Positions 15,776-24,505 are shown, counted from the first letter of the stretch. The stretch is 26,731 bases of DNA from JBBQKF01 sp038326615 (GCA_038326615.1 JBBQKF010000040.1:1-26731), one strand, 5' to 3'. Numbers and translations are program-made. The notes: a model not told the origin generated them from the letters alone.

Positions 15776-17242
15776 ATGCAAACGGATCATGAAAAATCAC
15801 ATCTTCGTACGGCTCAAAGGAATACTCCTAAGAGCCGTTTTGCTTATGCAGCATGTGCAACACCGCCAGGAACAAGCGGTATTGCTGTTATACGCATGTC
15901 CGGAGAAGATGCGTTCGAAATAGCGGACCCGCTTTTTGTTAGTAAAGCTGCCCAGCCAATATCAGTATTTGCTATGAATGGTTATACCTGCGCTTATGGT
16001 GAATTTCTCGACAGTGAAACAAAAGAGGTTCTTGATGCAGTTATTCTGACTAAATTTATCGGGCCAAATTCATATACCGGCGAGGATACAATCGAAATAT
16101 CCTGTCACGGAGGGACCGCAGTAAAAAACTCAATACTTGCCTCTCTTTATAATAGAGGAGCAAGACCTGCGCTCCCAGGCGAATTTACGAAACATGCATT
16201 TCTTAATGGCAAAATTGACCTTACACAGGCAGAAGCTGTAATGGATCTTATAAGTGCAACAGCTAGAAAAGCAAGTGCAGAGGCGATAAAGCAACTCGCA
16301 GGTGAATTATCAGTAAAGGTTCGTCATATTTCAAACAATATTTATACTCTAATGTCAAAAGTTGAAATGATAGTTGAGTTTCCAGAACACGAAGAGACAG
16401 AGGAATCAATTTTACTTATCACAAAAGAGCTTGAAGCAATATTGTCTGAAACAAATGCACTTTTACAGTCATTCAAGAAGGGCCGAATTCTCAAGGAAGG
16501 TCTGACTGTAGTAATTGCTGGCAAACCTAATGCTGGCAAATCTTCAATGTTAAACACCCTAGCTGGCTATGACCGCGCTATTGTAACTTCGATTGCCGGA
16601 ACAACCAGAGATACAATTGAAGAACAAGTTGACATCGAAGGAATACCAGTCAGACTAGTTGATACTGCAGGGTTAAGGCAGTCATCGGACGAAGTAGAAT
16701 TGATTGGAATTGAACGGGCAAGAAAAGCTATTTTGGAAGCTGACATTGTGTTTTGGATAGCAAGTGATACTGAAATTGATGCAGATAATATATTTGATAA
16801 CGAGGAAGAGTTGAAAGAAATAATAGCCTGTCATCAGGAAAATGCACTTGTCATTATAATAGGCAAAAGCGATAAGATTCCCTTTGAAAAAAATAGCTGC
16901 GCGTTTAGCTCGATATTTCCTGACACACCTGTTTTACCGTTTTCATCAGTTACAAAAGTAGGTGTCGACGAAGTTAAATTCTGTATTCGCAAAAAATATG
17001 AAGAATACGGCGCAAAAGGCAGCGAGGAAGTTTCAATAACAAATGCACGTCACTATCATGCTGCATTTGGAGCAAATGAAGCAGTAGAACTTGCACTTGA
17101 CGTCATTTCTGAACACAGGCCACTTGACTTACTTGCCACTGTTTTACGGAAAGCGGCGGATTCATTAGCGCTTATTACAGGCGATGAAGTAACAGAAGAA
17201 CTTGTTAACGAAATATTCTCAAGATTCTGTATTGGAAAGTGA
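15776..17242 (+). CDS. mnmE: tRNA modification GTPase MnmE
   Basis: With MnmG, MnmE modifies uridine 34 of several tRNAs (cmnm5U). About 20 residues precede the usual start of the formyl-THF-binding domain (FAYAACATPPGTSGIAVIRMSG). The G domain shows Walker A GKPNAGKSS (249-257), the TTRD switch, and DTAG. The G4 position reads GKSD (363-366) rather than NKxD. The last residues RFCIGK match the conserved C-terminal (F)CIGK with the essential Cys. AAGGAG in the end of jag (about 15761-15766) is the ribosome binding site. Only 6 bases separate the jag stop from this start. Confidence 0.97.
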   Translation: MQTDHEKSHLRTAQRNTPKSRFAYAACATPPGTSGIAVIRMSGEDAFEIADPLFVSKAAQPISVFAMNGYTCAYGEFLDSETKEVLDAVILTKFIGPNSYTGEDTIEISCHGGTAVKNSILASLYNRGARPALPGEFTKHAFLNGKIDLTQAEAVMDLISATARKASAEAIKQLAGELSVKVRHISNNIYTLMSKVEMIVEFPEHEETEESILLITKELEAILSETNALLQSFKKGRILKEGLTVVIAGKPNAGKSSMLNTLAGYDRAIVTSIAGTTRDTIEEQVDIEGIPVRLVDTAGLRQSSDEVELIGIERARKAILEADIVFWIASDTEIDADNIFDNEEELKEIIACHQENALVIIIGKSDKIPFEKNSCAFSSIFPDTPVLPFSSVTKVGVDEVKFCIRKKYEEYGAKGSEEVSITNARHYHAAFGANEAVELALDVISEHRPLDLLATVLRKAADSLALITGDEVTEELVNEIFSRFCIGK

Positions 17243-17248
17243 TAAAAA

Positions 17249-19336
17249 ATGAGTACATTTAAAGAAGCCTTAGACAGAAAATATACTTATGATGCCGGAA
17301 ATTGTGATGTAGCCGTAGTAGGTGCAGGGCATGCCGGATGTGAAGCTGCACTTGCAACTGCAAGGAGCGGACTTAATACAATTTTGTTTACTATGAATCT
17401 TGATGCTGTTGCTAATATGCCGTGTAACCCTAATATCGGCGGAACCGCAAAAGGTCAGTTAGTCCGAGAAATAGATGCACTTGGTGGTGAAATGGGTAAA
17501 AATGCTGACAGAACCTTTATTCAAAGTCGTATGCTTAATGCATCAAAGGGGCCAGCTGTTCTTTCACCACGTGCCCAGATTGACCGACGCAAATATCAAA
17601 TGGAAATGAAGCAAGTCATAGAGAAACAAGATAATCTAAATCTTCGCCAGGCTGAAATAATCGAGATTCTTTATAGAAAAGCAACAAGAAGTGAAAATAT
17701 CAATGAAAAGCCGAATAGCAAAGTGAAGTGTTCAATTAGTGAAAACAATAATATTTATAATAAAAATATCGTTTCAGAAAGCATTTATACAAAAGATTTC
17801 GAGACCGAAAAACAAGTTAATAGGCGTATTATCGAAGGTGTAGTTTCGCGAAATGGCGGAGTTTATGCATGCACTGCTCTTGTAATTTCAACGGGCACAT
17901 ATATGGAATCGCGAATTATTGTCGGAGAGACGGCATATTCAGGAGGCCCTGATGGGATGTTCCCATCAATGGGTCTATCTAAGAGTCTTCAGGAAATGGG
18001 CGTTTCGATGCAGCGTTTTAAAACAGGCACACCTGTAAGAGTAAATAAAAAGGAAATTCACATAGAAAATCTTGAAGAGCAATTTGGCGATGAAACACCT
18101 TGTCTTTTTTCATATGAAAATGAGCAAAACCACGAAATGCTAACACGAAAACAGATATCGTGTTATCTTACCTGGACAACAGAAGATACGAGATCAGCAA
18201 TAATGGATAACATTCACAGGTCTCCTTTATATAGTGGAGAAATAGAAGGAACAGGACCTCGCTACTGCCCGTCGATAGAAGACAAATTCGTGAAATTCCC
18301 CCATAGGGAGCGCCATCAGGTTTTCATTGAACCAACCGGAGAATTTACAAATGAAATGTATATTCAGGGTATGTCTAGCAGTATGCCAGAAGAAGTCCAG
18401 GTCAAAATGCTTCATTCAATACCCGGACTTGAAGACACTCATATCATGAGAACTGCATATGCTATTGAATATGATTGTATAATTCCAACACAGCTTAGAT
18501 TATCGCTCGAACATAAAGATATCGACGGACTTTTTTGTGCTGGGCAAATTAATGGTTCTTCAGGCTATGAGGAAGCAGGAGCTCAGGGTCTTTTAGCAGG
18601 AATAAACGCCTCATGCAAACTAAAAGGAAAAGAACCCGTAATCATTGACCGCTCGGCGGCTTACCTTGGAGTATTAGTTGATGATTTAGTAACTAAAGGA
18701 ACAGCAGAGCCCTATCGCATGATGACTTCGCGAGCCGAATACAGATTATTGCTCAGGCAGGACAATGCAGACGAGAGACTTACTCAAATTGGATACGATG
18801 CAGGATTGATAAGGGAAGAACGTTATGTGGTATTTCTCACAAAAATGCAGCAAGTGAAAGAAGAGATAGCTAGGGTTAAAAAAACTTTCATCGCACCTTC
18901 TGAATTATTAAACGAAATTTTGTCATCCCGCAATAGTACTTCGGTTAAAAACGGGGTGTCTATCGCAGAACTACTAAGACGACCAGAAATTAATTATCAG
19001 ATTTTGCAGCCAATAGATTCAAAAAGACCTACACTTCCTAATGCCGTTCAATTCGAAGTTGAGGTACAGATTAAATACGAGGGATATATCGAGTTAGAGC
19101 TCGATAGAATAAATAAGTTCAAAAAGCTCGAGAATAAGAAAATTCCTGATCAGATTAAATATACTTGCATTTCCGGGCTTAGAATAGAAGCTCAGCAAAA
19201 ACTTGAGAAAGCAAGACCGGATTCAATAGGGCAGGCAAGCCGAGTTTCGGGAGTTTCTCCCGCAGATATTTCAGTATTGCTAGTTTATATTGAGAGCCTA
19301 AAGCAAAATAATCGGTATGAAAAAGAAAACAAATAG
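17249..19336 (+). CDS. mnmG: tRNA uridine 5-carboxymethylaminomethyl modification enzyme MnmG
   Basis: MnmG is the FAD-dependent partner of MnmE. The FAD fingerprint VAVVGAGHAGCEAA (21-34), NPNIGGTAKGQLVREIDALGG (60-80) and the C-terminal SSGYEEAGAQGLLAGINA segment identify it. At 695 residues it is longer than the usual 620-640. The extra length lies mainly at about residues 143-190, an Asn/Lys/Ser/Glu-rich stretch with no family motif, placed after the NLRQAEIIEI strand. The start is 6 bases after the mnmE stop; GGAAAG in the mnmE end serves as a weak ribosome binding site. Close spacing implies the complex partners are made together. Confidence 0.97.
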   Translation: MSTFKEALDRKYTYDAGNCDVAVVGAGHAGCEAALATARSGLNTILFTMNLDAVANMPCNPNIGGTAKGQLVREIDALGGEMGKNADRTFIQSRMLNASKGPAVLSPRAQIDRRKYQMEMKQVIEKQDNLNLRQAEIIEILYRKATRSENINEKPNSKVKCSISENNNIYNKNIVSESIYTKDFETEKQVNRRIIEGVVSRNGGVYACTALVISTGTYMESRIIVGETAYSGGPDGMFPSMGLSKSLQEMGVSMQRFKTGTPVRVNKKEIHIENLEEQFGDETPCLFSYENEQNHEMLTRKQISCYLTWTTEDTRSAIMDNIHRSPLYSGEIEGTGPRYCPSIEDKFVKFPHRERHQVFIEPTGEFTNEMYIQGMSSSMPEEVQVKMLHSIPGLEDTHIMRTAYAIEYDCIIPTQLRLSLEHKDIDGLFCAGQINGSSGYEEAGAQGLLAGINASCKLKGKEPVIIDRSAAYLGVLVDDLVTKGTAEPYRMMTSRAEYRLLLRQDNADERLTQIGYDAGLIREERYVVFLTKMQQVKEEIARVKKTFIAPSELLNEILSSRNSTSVKNGVSIAELLRRPEINYQILQPIDSKRPTLPNAVQFEVEVQIKYEGYIELELDRINKFKKLENKKIPDQIKYTCISGLRIEAQQKLEKARPDSIGQASRVSGVSPADISVLLVYIESLKQNNRYEKENK

Positions 19337-19365
19337 TCATTTCGTTAAAACATTAAAATGTTTAT

Positions 19366-19395
19366 TTGAAACCGTAATTGGTATGGAATTATAAT
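19366..19395 (+). promoter_or_regulatory. Predicted promoter for rsmG or a leader RNA
   Basis: TTGAAA (19366-19371), 18-base spacer, perfect TATAAT (19390-19395). A 6-bp hairpin AAACAT/ATGTTT at 19348-19363 lies just upstream and may weakly end mnmG transcription. Confidence 0.6.
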
Positions 19396-19671
19396 AAATA
19401 CAAGCGGTTAGATTGTGCTAGTGCGTTGTAACATCTTGAAGACAATGATGTGCTGCGGGAAATAGGCCGTCATTATATATAATATTTAGATGCTACAAGG
19501 TGCTATTAGATTGTTGTCATATTGAAGAATAAGATATGAAATATATTTGTAAAGAAATGACAAAATAAAATCAGCAACTAGCAATTATATCAAATTAAAA
19601 CAAGATAGCTCGGCTAATATTTATTGATCTTTTGATTGGTATATTAGTAAAAAAGAATTTCTGGAGGCAAG
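19396..19671 (+). other. Long untranslated leader upstream of rsmG
   Basis: About 270 bases without a credible ORF. Its first part (about 19402-19475) is clearly richer in G+C than the surrounding intergenic DNA and holds short complementary stretches (ACATC at 19430-19434 with GATGT near 19447). The motif TTAGATTGT occurs near 19409 and again near 19508. It may be a structured leader or small RNA; no known family was recognised. Confidence 0.35.
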
Positions 19672-20415
19672 ATGAAAGACATCCTTTACTATGCAGAGAT
19701 AATGGGAATAAAGTTAACTAATTCGCAGCATGAAGCTTTTAACAACTACCGAAGCCTTCTTGTTGATTGGAACACAAGAATTAACCTGACTTCAATAACA
19801 GACCCAGAAGAGATTGCCCTAAAACATTTTGCAGACTCACTTGCCGTAATGCCTTATATTGAAGAAGTTTTCAACAAAGCTACTGACATTCATACAAAAC
19901 AGATTTCGCTTATCGATATCGGAACTGGCGCTGGGTTTCCTGGCATTCCGCTAAAAATCGCACTACCTAATCTTGATGTAACTTTGCTGGACTCACTAAA
20001 CAAAAGGATATCTTTCCTCGACGCTGTGATATCCCAAGCGTCCCTAGCTGGAATAAAAGCCGTACATTCAAGAGCAGAAGAAGGCGCAAGAAATCCTGTT
20101 TTCAGAGAAAAATTTGACATAGCAATCGCAAGGGCTGTAGCCAACATGACAGTTTTGTGCGAATACTGTCTTCCTTTTGTGAAAATTGGCGGCATTTTTA
20201 TAGCAATGAAAGCATCCGCCGATGATGAATTAGAACAGGCCAAATCTGCAATACAACTTCTTGGTGGTAAAATAGAAAGCAACAATCATTTTTTGCTGCC
20301 AGATAGTGACATCAACCGCTCCGTCATAGTAATAAGAAAAATAGCAAAAACGCCTGTAGCGTATCCCCGAAAAGCAGGAAAACCCGAAAAAGAACCACTT
20401 TTATCCAGGCAATAG
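19672..20415 (+). CDS. rsmG: 16S rRNA (guanine-527-N7)-methyltransferase RsmG
   Basis: RsmG (GidB) methylates G527 of 16S rRNA with S-adenosylmethionine. The 247 residues include WNTRINLTSI (33-42), KHFADSL (51-57), the SAM-binding motif IDIGTGAGFPG (81-91), KRISFLDAV, and the late IARAVANM segment. A basic tail after about residue 228 (AYPRKAGKPEKEPLLSRQ) is typical of the family. GGAGG eight bases before the ATG supports the start. In many Firmicutes rsmG follows mnmG directly; here 335 bases and a separate promoter intervene. Confidence 0.97.
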   Translation: MKDILYYAEIMGIKLTNSQHEAFNNYRSLLVDWNTRINLTSITDPEEIALKHFADSLAVMPYIEEVFNKATDIHTKQISLIDIGTGAGFPGIPLKIALPNLDVTLLDSLNKRISFLDAVISQASLAGIKAVHSRAEEGARNPVFREKFDIAIARAVANMTVLCEYCLPFVKIGGIFIAMKASADDELEQAKSAIQLLGGKIESNNHFLLPDSDINRSVIVIRKIAKTPVAYPRKAGKPEKEPLLSRQ

Positions 20416-20611
20416 TCTAAAATCAATTTCACTTCCGAATACCCAATAACTTTTAATACTACACTGTCCATTATTTACAATAATCTGGGGAATCATGTTC
20501 TGCTTGATTCAATTAATAAATCAAAATAAATTAAACCTATACAATGACTTTAATCATAATTTCTGAGATTTCATTTTTAGAAATTAGAATAATTGATTTG
20601 TAAATAAATCA

Positions 20612-20640
20612 TTGAAAAAGCAATAAATATGCAATATACT
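20612..20640 (+). promoter_or_regulatory. Predicted promoter for the AEC permease
   Basis: TTGAAA (20612-20617) and TATACT (20635-20640) with an ideal 17-base spacer. The resulting leader to the start codon at 20857 would be about 210 bases. The rest of the gap after rsmG (20416-20611) shows no gene or terminator. Confidence 0.6.
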
Positions 20641-20729
20641 AAGAAAGTTTATAGAATACAACTGGCTGTCTTACATAACAACAATAAAAGCAAAAAGAAA
20701 GGTTGTACAAATAAATTTCGCCCGTATAG

Positions 20730-20760
20730 TGCAAAAATCTGAATAAATTCAGATTCTGCA
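20730..20760 (+). other. Stable leader hairpin upstream of the AEC permease
   Basis: AATCTGAA (20736-20743) pairs perfectly with TTCAGATT (20748-20755) around a TAAA loop. TGCA at 20730-20733 and 20757-20760 can extend the stem past a small internal loop. It lies in the untranslated leader, with no U-tract after it. Confidence 0.5.
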
Positions 20761-20805
20761 AAATTACTTGTCTTAGTCGGTAACGAAATTTTTATAAAAG
20801 GATAA

Positions 20806-20847
20806 TGATTTATCCATTGCCTTGTGTGATGGATAAATCACACAAGG
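20806..20847 (+). promoter_or_regulatory. Two overlapping, mutually exclusive hairpins at the permease ribosome binding site
   Basis: Arm A (20806-20817) is perfectly complementary to A' (20829-20840): 12 bp, TGATTTATCCAT/ATGGATAAATCA. Arm B (20820-20830) is perfectly complementary to B' (20837-20847): 11 bp, CCTTGTGTGAT/ATCACACAAGG, with a 6-base loop. The order is A-B-A'-B', with A' sharing bases with B and B', so only one full stem can form at a time. B' ends inside the AGGGGA ribosome binding site (20845-20850), so the B hairpin would partly hide it. As DNA, each pair is also a possible operator. No known riboswitch class was recognised. Confidence 0.6.
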
Positions 20848-20856
20848 GGAAAATGA

Positions 20857-21795
20857 ATGAATGCAGTTGATTTAGCAATAATAATGTTCCTACTGATACT
20901 TGTTGGGTATATCTGCCGCAAGACCAAAATAGTTGATGAACGTTTTGGTCAAAGTTTGTCAGTGTTTATTTTCAACGTTGTTTTCCCTGCTATAGTTATA
21001 AATTCTATGAGCATTAAGTTCGACCGCAAAGACCTTAATAATTCTATTATTCTCATAATAATAAGCATAGGAACCATGATAATTATGTTTGCTGGCGGGA
21101 AAATAACAAATGCAATAACAGGCAAAAAAGATTCGCTATCACGAATTATAACTTTCGCACTTATGTTCCCCAATTTTACATTTATGGCTTTCCCAATAAT
21201 GGAGACACTCTTTCCAGATAAAGGCTTATTTTATATAAGCATGTATACAATACCAACACGATTTGCAATATATGTGCTCGGCCCGCTTTTAATGAAACCA
21301 AAAGAAGAGTCTGACAACAGAATGGATCTTGTAAAACAAGGTCTTAGAGCGCTAATTACACCCCCAGTAATTGCGATACCGATTGGCTTGCTTTTATATT
21401 TTACCGGAATAAAATTACCAATACCAATCTCTGAAACAATTGCGCATTTTGCAAGAGTTGCAACACCAATGGGAATGGTTGTTTCAGGAATTATGATAGC
21501 CGAATCTTCAATCAAAAATTTGTTCGGAGAAGCCAGAATATACTTACTTACACTCCTTAGATTGTTTGCGGCACCAATTTTGATATACTTTATATTGTTG
21601 CCTTTTAACTTGGATCCGGTAATTTTAAAAATTTCTGTAATATACTGCGCACTGCCTGTTGCATCATCAACTACAATATTTGCATTACAGTACAAAGGGG
21701 ATGCAGCACATGCCGCTGGAAGCGTATTTATGACGACAGTTTTTTCTATGTTGACTGTTCCATTATGTGCATATATCTTGGAACTTGTGGTATAA
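20857..21795 (+). CDS. AEC-family permease (auxin efflux carrier / malate permease type)
   Basis: The 312-residue protein is hydrophobic throughout with about ten membrane helices in two halves, the usual plan for this family. Recognisable family features are the N-terminal VGYICRKTKIVDERFGQSLSVFIFNVVFPAIV (about 16-47), with its helix break, and the late GxxxxAPxLIYFxLLPF and ALPVASSTTIFALQYKGD segments. Characterised bacterial relatives carry malate, malonate or other organic anions; the substrate here cannot be told. Three ATGs lie close together (20853, 20857, 20861), but only 20857 is in frame; AGGGGA at 20845-20850 is well placed for it. The long structured leader suggests regulated translation. 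The stop codon lies inside the gyrA -10 element. Confidence 0.9.
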   Translation: MNAVDLAIIMFLLILVGYICRKTKIVDERFGQSLSVFIFNVVFPAIVINSMSIKFDRKDLNNSIILIIISIGTMIIMFAGGKITNAITGKKDSLSRIITFALMFPNFTFMAFPIMETLFPDKGLFYISMYTIPTRFAIYVLGPLLMKPKEESDNRMDLVKQGLRALITPPVIAIPIGLLLYFTGIKLPIPISETIAHFARVATPMGMVVSGIMIAESSIKNLFGEARIYLLTLLRLFAAPILIYFILLPFNLDPVILKISVIYCALPVASSTTIFALQYKGDAAHAAGSVFMTTVFSMLTVPLCAYILELVV

Positions 21796-21796
21796 T
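21788..21796 (+). promoter_or_regulatory. Predicted extended -10 promoter for gyrA overlapping the permease stop
   Basis: TGGTATAAT at 21788-21796; the TAA of the permease is part of TATAAT. No good -35 stands at 16-18 bases, so it depends on the extended -10. The gyrA ribosome binding site GGAGG (21824-21828) can pair, through GAGG, with CCTC at 21834-21837 just before the start codon. Confidence 0.45.
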
Positions 21797-21838
21797 GTAC
21801 AGGATATGAAAAAATAATTAATCGGAGGCAAATCCTCA

Positions 21839-24505
21839 ATGGCTGAAAAGAATTCCTATGAAGAGAATAAAGAGAAATTGGGCGAGAAAGTATTTCATGA
21901 GCAGAAGACAGCTGCAGTGGATGCGGCATTCAAAGCAAAATATGACACTATAATTCCAGTTGAGTTAGAGAAGGAAATGAAGAAATCATTCATTGATTAT
22001 GCAATGAGTGTTATTACTGACAGAGCATTACCTGATATCCGTGATGGGCTTAAACCTGTTCACAGAAGAATCCTTTACTCAATGTTTACACAAGGGTTTA
22101 CGCCAGACAAAGCTTTCAGAAAGTGTGCAACAACCGTAGGCGACGTTCTTGGACGTTTTCATCCACACGGAGATGCTGCCGTTTACGACTCACTAGTCAG
22201 AATGGCTCAAGATTTTTCGATGCGTCATATGCTTGTAGACGGACATGGTAACTTTGGTTCAAGGGATGGAGATCCACCGGCTGCTTATCGTTATACAGAA
22301 GCACGTCTAACTAAAATATCAATGGAAATGATGAGTGACATCAACAAGAACACTGTTGATTTTAAGCCTAACTTTGACGAGCACGAAATGGAACCAATTG
22401 TTTTGCCCGCACGTTATCCTAATTTACTCGTTAATGGATCAACTGGTATTGCTGTTGGTATGGCAACAAATATTCCTCCGCACAATTTGGGCGAGGTCAT
22501 TGACGGTGTAATAATGCTGATCGATAATCCGGAATCAACTGTTGAAGATATTATGACAGTCATTAAAGGCCCTGATTTCCCAACTTATGGAACCATAATA
22601 GGAAGCTCAGGAATAAGGTCTGCATATCGTACTGGACGTGGAAGAATTGTAGTTCGTGCTAAAGCTGATATCGAAGCCTTTAAAGGCAACCGTCAGCGCA
22701 TTGTAGTTCACGATCTCCCATACATGGTTAACAAAGCCCGTTTAATTGAGAAAATTGCTGAACTTGTCAAAGACAAGAAAATCGAAGGCATAAGCGATCT
22801 TCGCGAAGAATCTGACCGTAATGAAGCAGTTCGTATAGTAATAGAACTTAAGAAAGATGCCAATGCAAATGTTGTTTTGAATCAGCTTTATAAAAACACA
22901 CAGATGCAAGATGCATTCAATGCTAACATGCTTGCACTTGTGCCAGACTCACAAGGCCGCTTCGAACCTAAGATTATTACTTTGATGGATGCATTACAGC
23001 ATTACATTGCACATCAGAAGGATGTAATTAGAAGGCGTACAATATTTGAACTTGAGAAGGCAGAAGCACGCAAACATATTGTTGAAGGTCTAAGGATTGC
23101 AATTGATCATATTGATGAAGTTATCCGAATCATCAGAGCATCAAAAAATGAAGATATGGCCAAGGCAAGTTTAATCGAACGCTTCGGGTTCAGTGAGAAG
23201 CAAGCACAACATATTGTTGACATGAGACTTGGTCGTCTTACAGGACTCGAAAGAGAAAAGCTCGAGAACGAATATAATGATCTCATAGAGAAAATCACTT
23301 ATTTTAACCGTATTCTTTCTGAAGAAGCATTGTTGCTTGGAGTCATTAAAGAGGAGATTATAGTCGTAAAGAATCGCTTTGCAGAACCAAGAAGATCTCT
23401 TATTGAAGTTGGAGACGATGACGAAATCGATGATGAATCCTTAATCCAAGAAGAAGAAGTAGTAATTACACTTACGCATTTCGGTTATGTTAAGAGACTT
23501 CCAGTTGACACATATAAAATGCAACATCGTGGAGGCAGAGGCATTACTGGAATGCAGACACGAGAAGAGGATTTTGTCGAAACAATAATGACAACCTCGA
23601 CTCATGCAATTTTGCTGTTTTTCACCAATAAAGGTAAAGTATATCGCTTGAAGGGATATCAGGTTCCAGAAGTTGGTAGAACAGCGAAAGGGATGGCCGC
23701 AGTTAACCTTCTGCAACTTGACCCTAACGAGAAAATCAAGACAATAATTCCTATTAAGTCATTTGATCAGGGTGGCTATCTAATGATGGCCACAAGCAAC
23801 GGGGTTGTAAAGAAGACGGAGTTAGTTGACTACACAAATATAAATAAGGGTGGTCTGATTGCTGTTAACCTACGAGAGAATGACGAATTAATCGGTGTAA
23901 GGCTTACAGAAGGTGAACACGACATAACACTTGTAACAAAACACGGAATGTCAATACGATTTAACGAAAATGATGTCAGGGATACAGGAAGAAATACTCA
24001 AGGTGTTAGAGGAATCTCATTAACCGGAGACGATACAGTTGTTGGAATGGCTCCGATTGAAGTTGATAAGACGCTATTGGTTGTATCCGAGAGAGGTTTT
24101 GGAAAGAGAACAGAGCTAGATGAGTATCGCGTACAGACTAGAGGCGGTAAAGGTCTTATCACGTACAGAACAACCGAAAAGACCGGAAATCTTTCTGGAG
24201 TAGCACTGGTCGATGATTCAAATGATATCATCCTAATAAATGATAATGGAGTAATTATAAGGTTGTCTGCGATGGAGATACCAATTCTGTCAAGAGTAAC
24301 TCAAGGCGTAACTCTTATGCGTTCAAAACTTGGCCGCGTCGTCGATATTGCAATAGTTGACCACGAAGAGATTTCAGATGAATTACCAGAAGAAATTATG
24401 AATGAGCAATTTAATGAATTATCTGGCAATTTAAATGATGATTTAGCAAATGAAACCCCCATTGACACAACTATTACCAAGGAAACTGAAGACACTGATC
24501 AATAA
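21839..24505 (+). CDS. gyrA: DNA gyrase subunit A
   Basis: GyrA is the DNA-cleaving subunit of gyrase, which introduces negative supercoils. The 888 residues contain the breakage-reunion domain with YAMSVITDRALPDIRDGLKP, the QRDR segment FHPHGDAAVYDSLVRM (about 107-122) and the catalytic Tyr152 in AAYRYTEARL. The GyrA box QHRGGRG (562-568) and a second QTRGGKG identify gyrase rather than topoisomerase IV. A Glu/Asp/Asn-rich acidic tail closes the protein. Ala113 stands at the E. coli Ser83 position, while Asp117 (D87) is kept. There is a 43-residue N-terminal extension before ELEKEMKKSFIDYAMS. gyrB is not in the window. Start supported by GGAGG at 21824-21828. Confidence 0.97.
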   Translation: MAEKNSYEENKEKLGEKVFHEQKTAAVDAAFKAKYDTIIPVELEKEMKKSFIDYAMSVITDRALPDIRDGLKPVHRRILYSMFTQGFTPDKAFRKCATTVGDVLGRFHPHGDAAVYDSLVRMAQDFSMRHMLVDGHGNFGSRDGDPPAAYRYTEARLTKISMEMMSDINKNTVDFKPNFDEHEMEPIVLPARYPNLLVNGSTGIAVGMATNIPPHNLGEVIDGVIMLIDNPESTVEDIMTVIKGPDFPTYGTIIGSSGIRSAYRTGRGRIVVRAKADIEAFKGNRQRIVVHDLPYMVNKARLIEKIAELVKDKKIEGISDLREESDRNEAVRIVIELKKDANANVVLNQLYKNTQMQDAFNANMLALVPDSQGRFEPKIITLMDALQHYIAHQKDVIRRRTIFELEKAEARKHIVEGLRIAIDHIDEVIRIIRASKNEDMAKASLIERFGFSEKQAQHIVDMRLGRLTGLEREKLENEYNDLIEKITYFNRILSEEALLLGVIKEEIIVVKNRFAEPRRSLIEVGDDDEIDDESLIQEEEVVITLTHFGYVKRLPVDTYKMQHRGGRGITGMQTREEDFVETIMTTSTHAILLFFTNKGKVYRLKGYQVPEVGRTAKGMAAVNLLQLDPNEKIKTIIPIKSFDQGGYLMMATSNGVVKKTELVDYTNINKGGLIAVNLRENDELIGVRLTEGEHDITLVTKHGMSIRFNENDVRDTGRNTQGVRGISLTGDDTVVGMAPIEVDKTLLVVSERGFGKRTELDEYRVQTRGGKGLITYRTTEKTGNLSGVALVDDSNDIILINDNGVIIRLSAMEIPILSRVTQGVTLMRSKLGRVVDIAIVDHEEISDELPEEIMNEQFNELSGNLNDDLANETPIDTTITKETEDTDQ

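Noticed and set aside
20820..20847. CRP or Rex operator at the permease
   Set aside because: TGTGAT-N6-ATCACA has the wrong arm spacing for CRP (TGTGA-N6-TCACA), and the repeat is too long and different for Rex; kept only as an unnamed inverted repeat.
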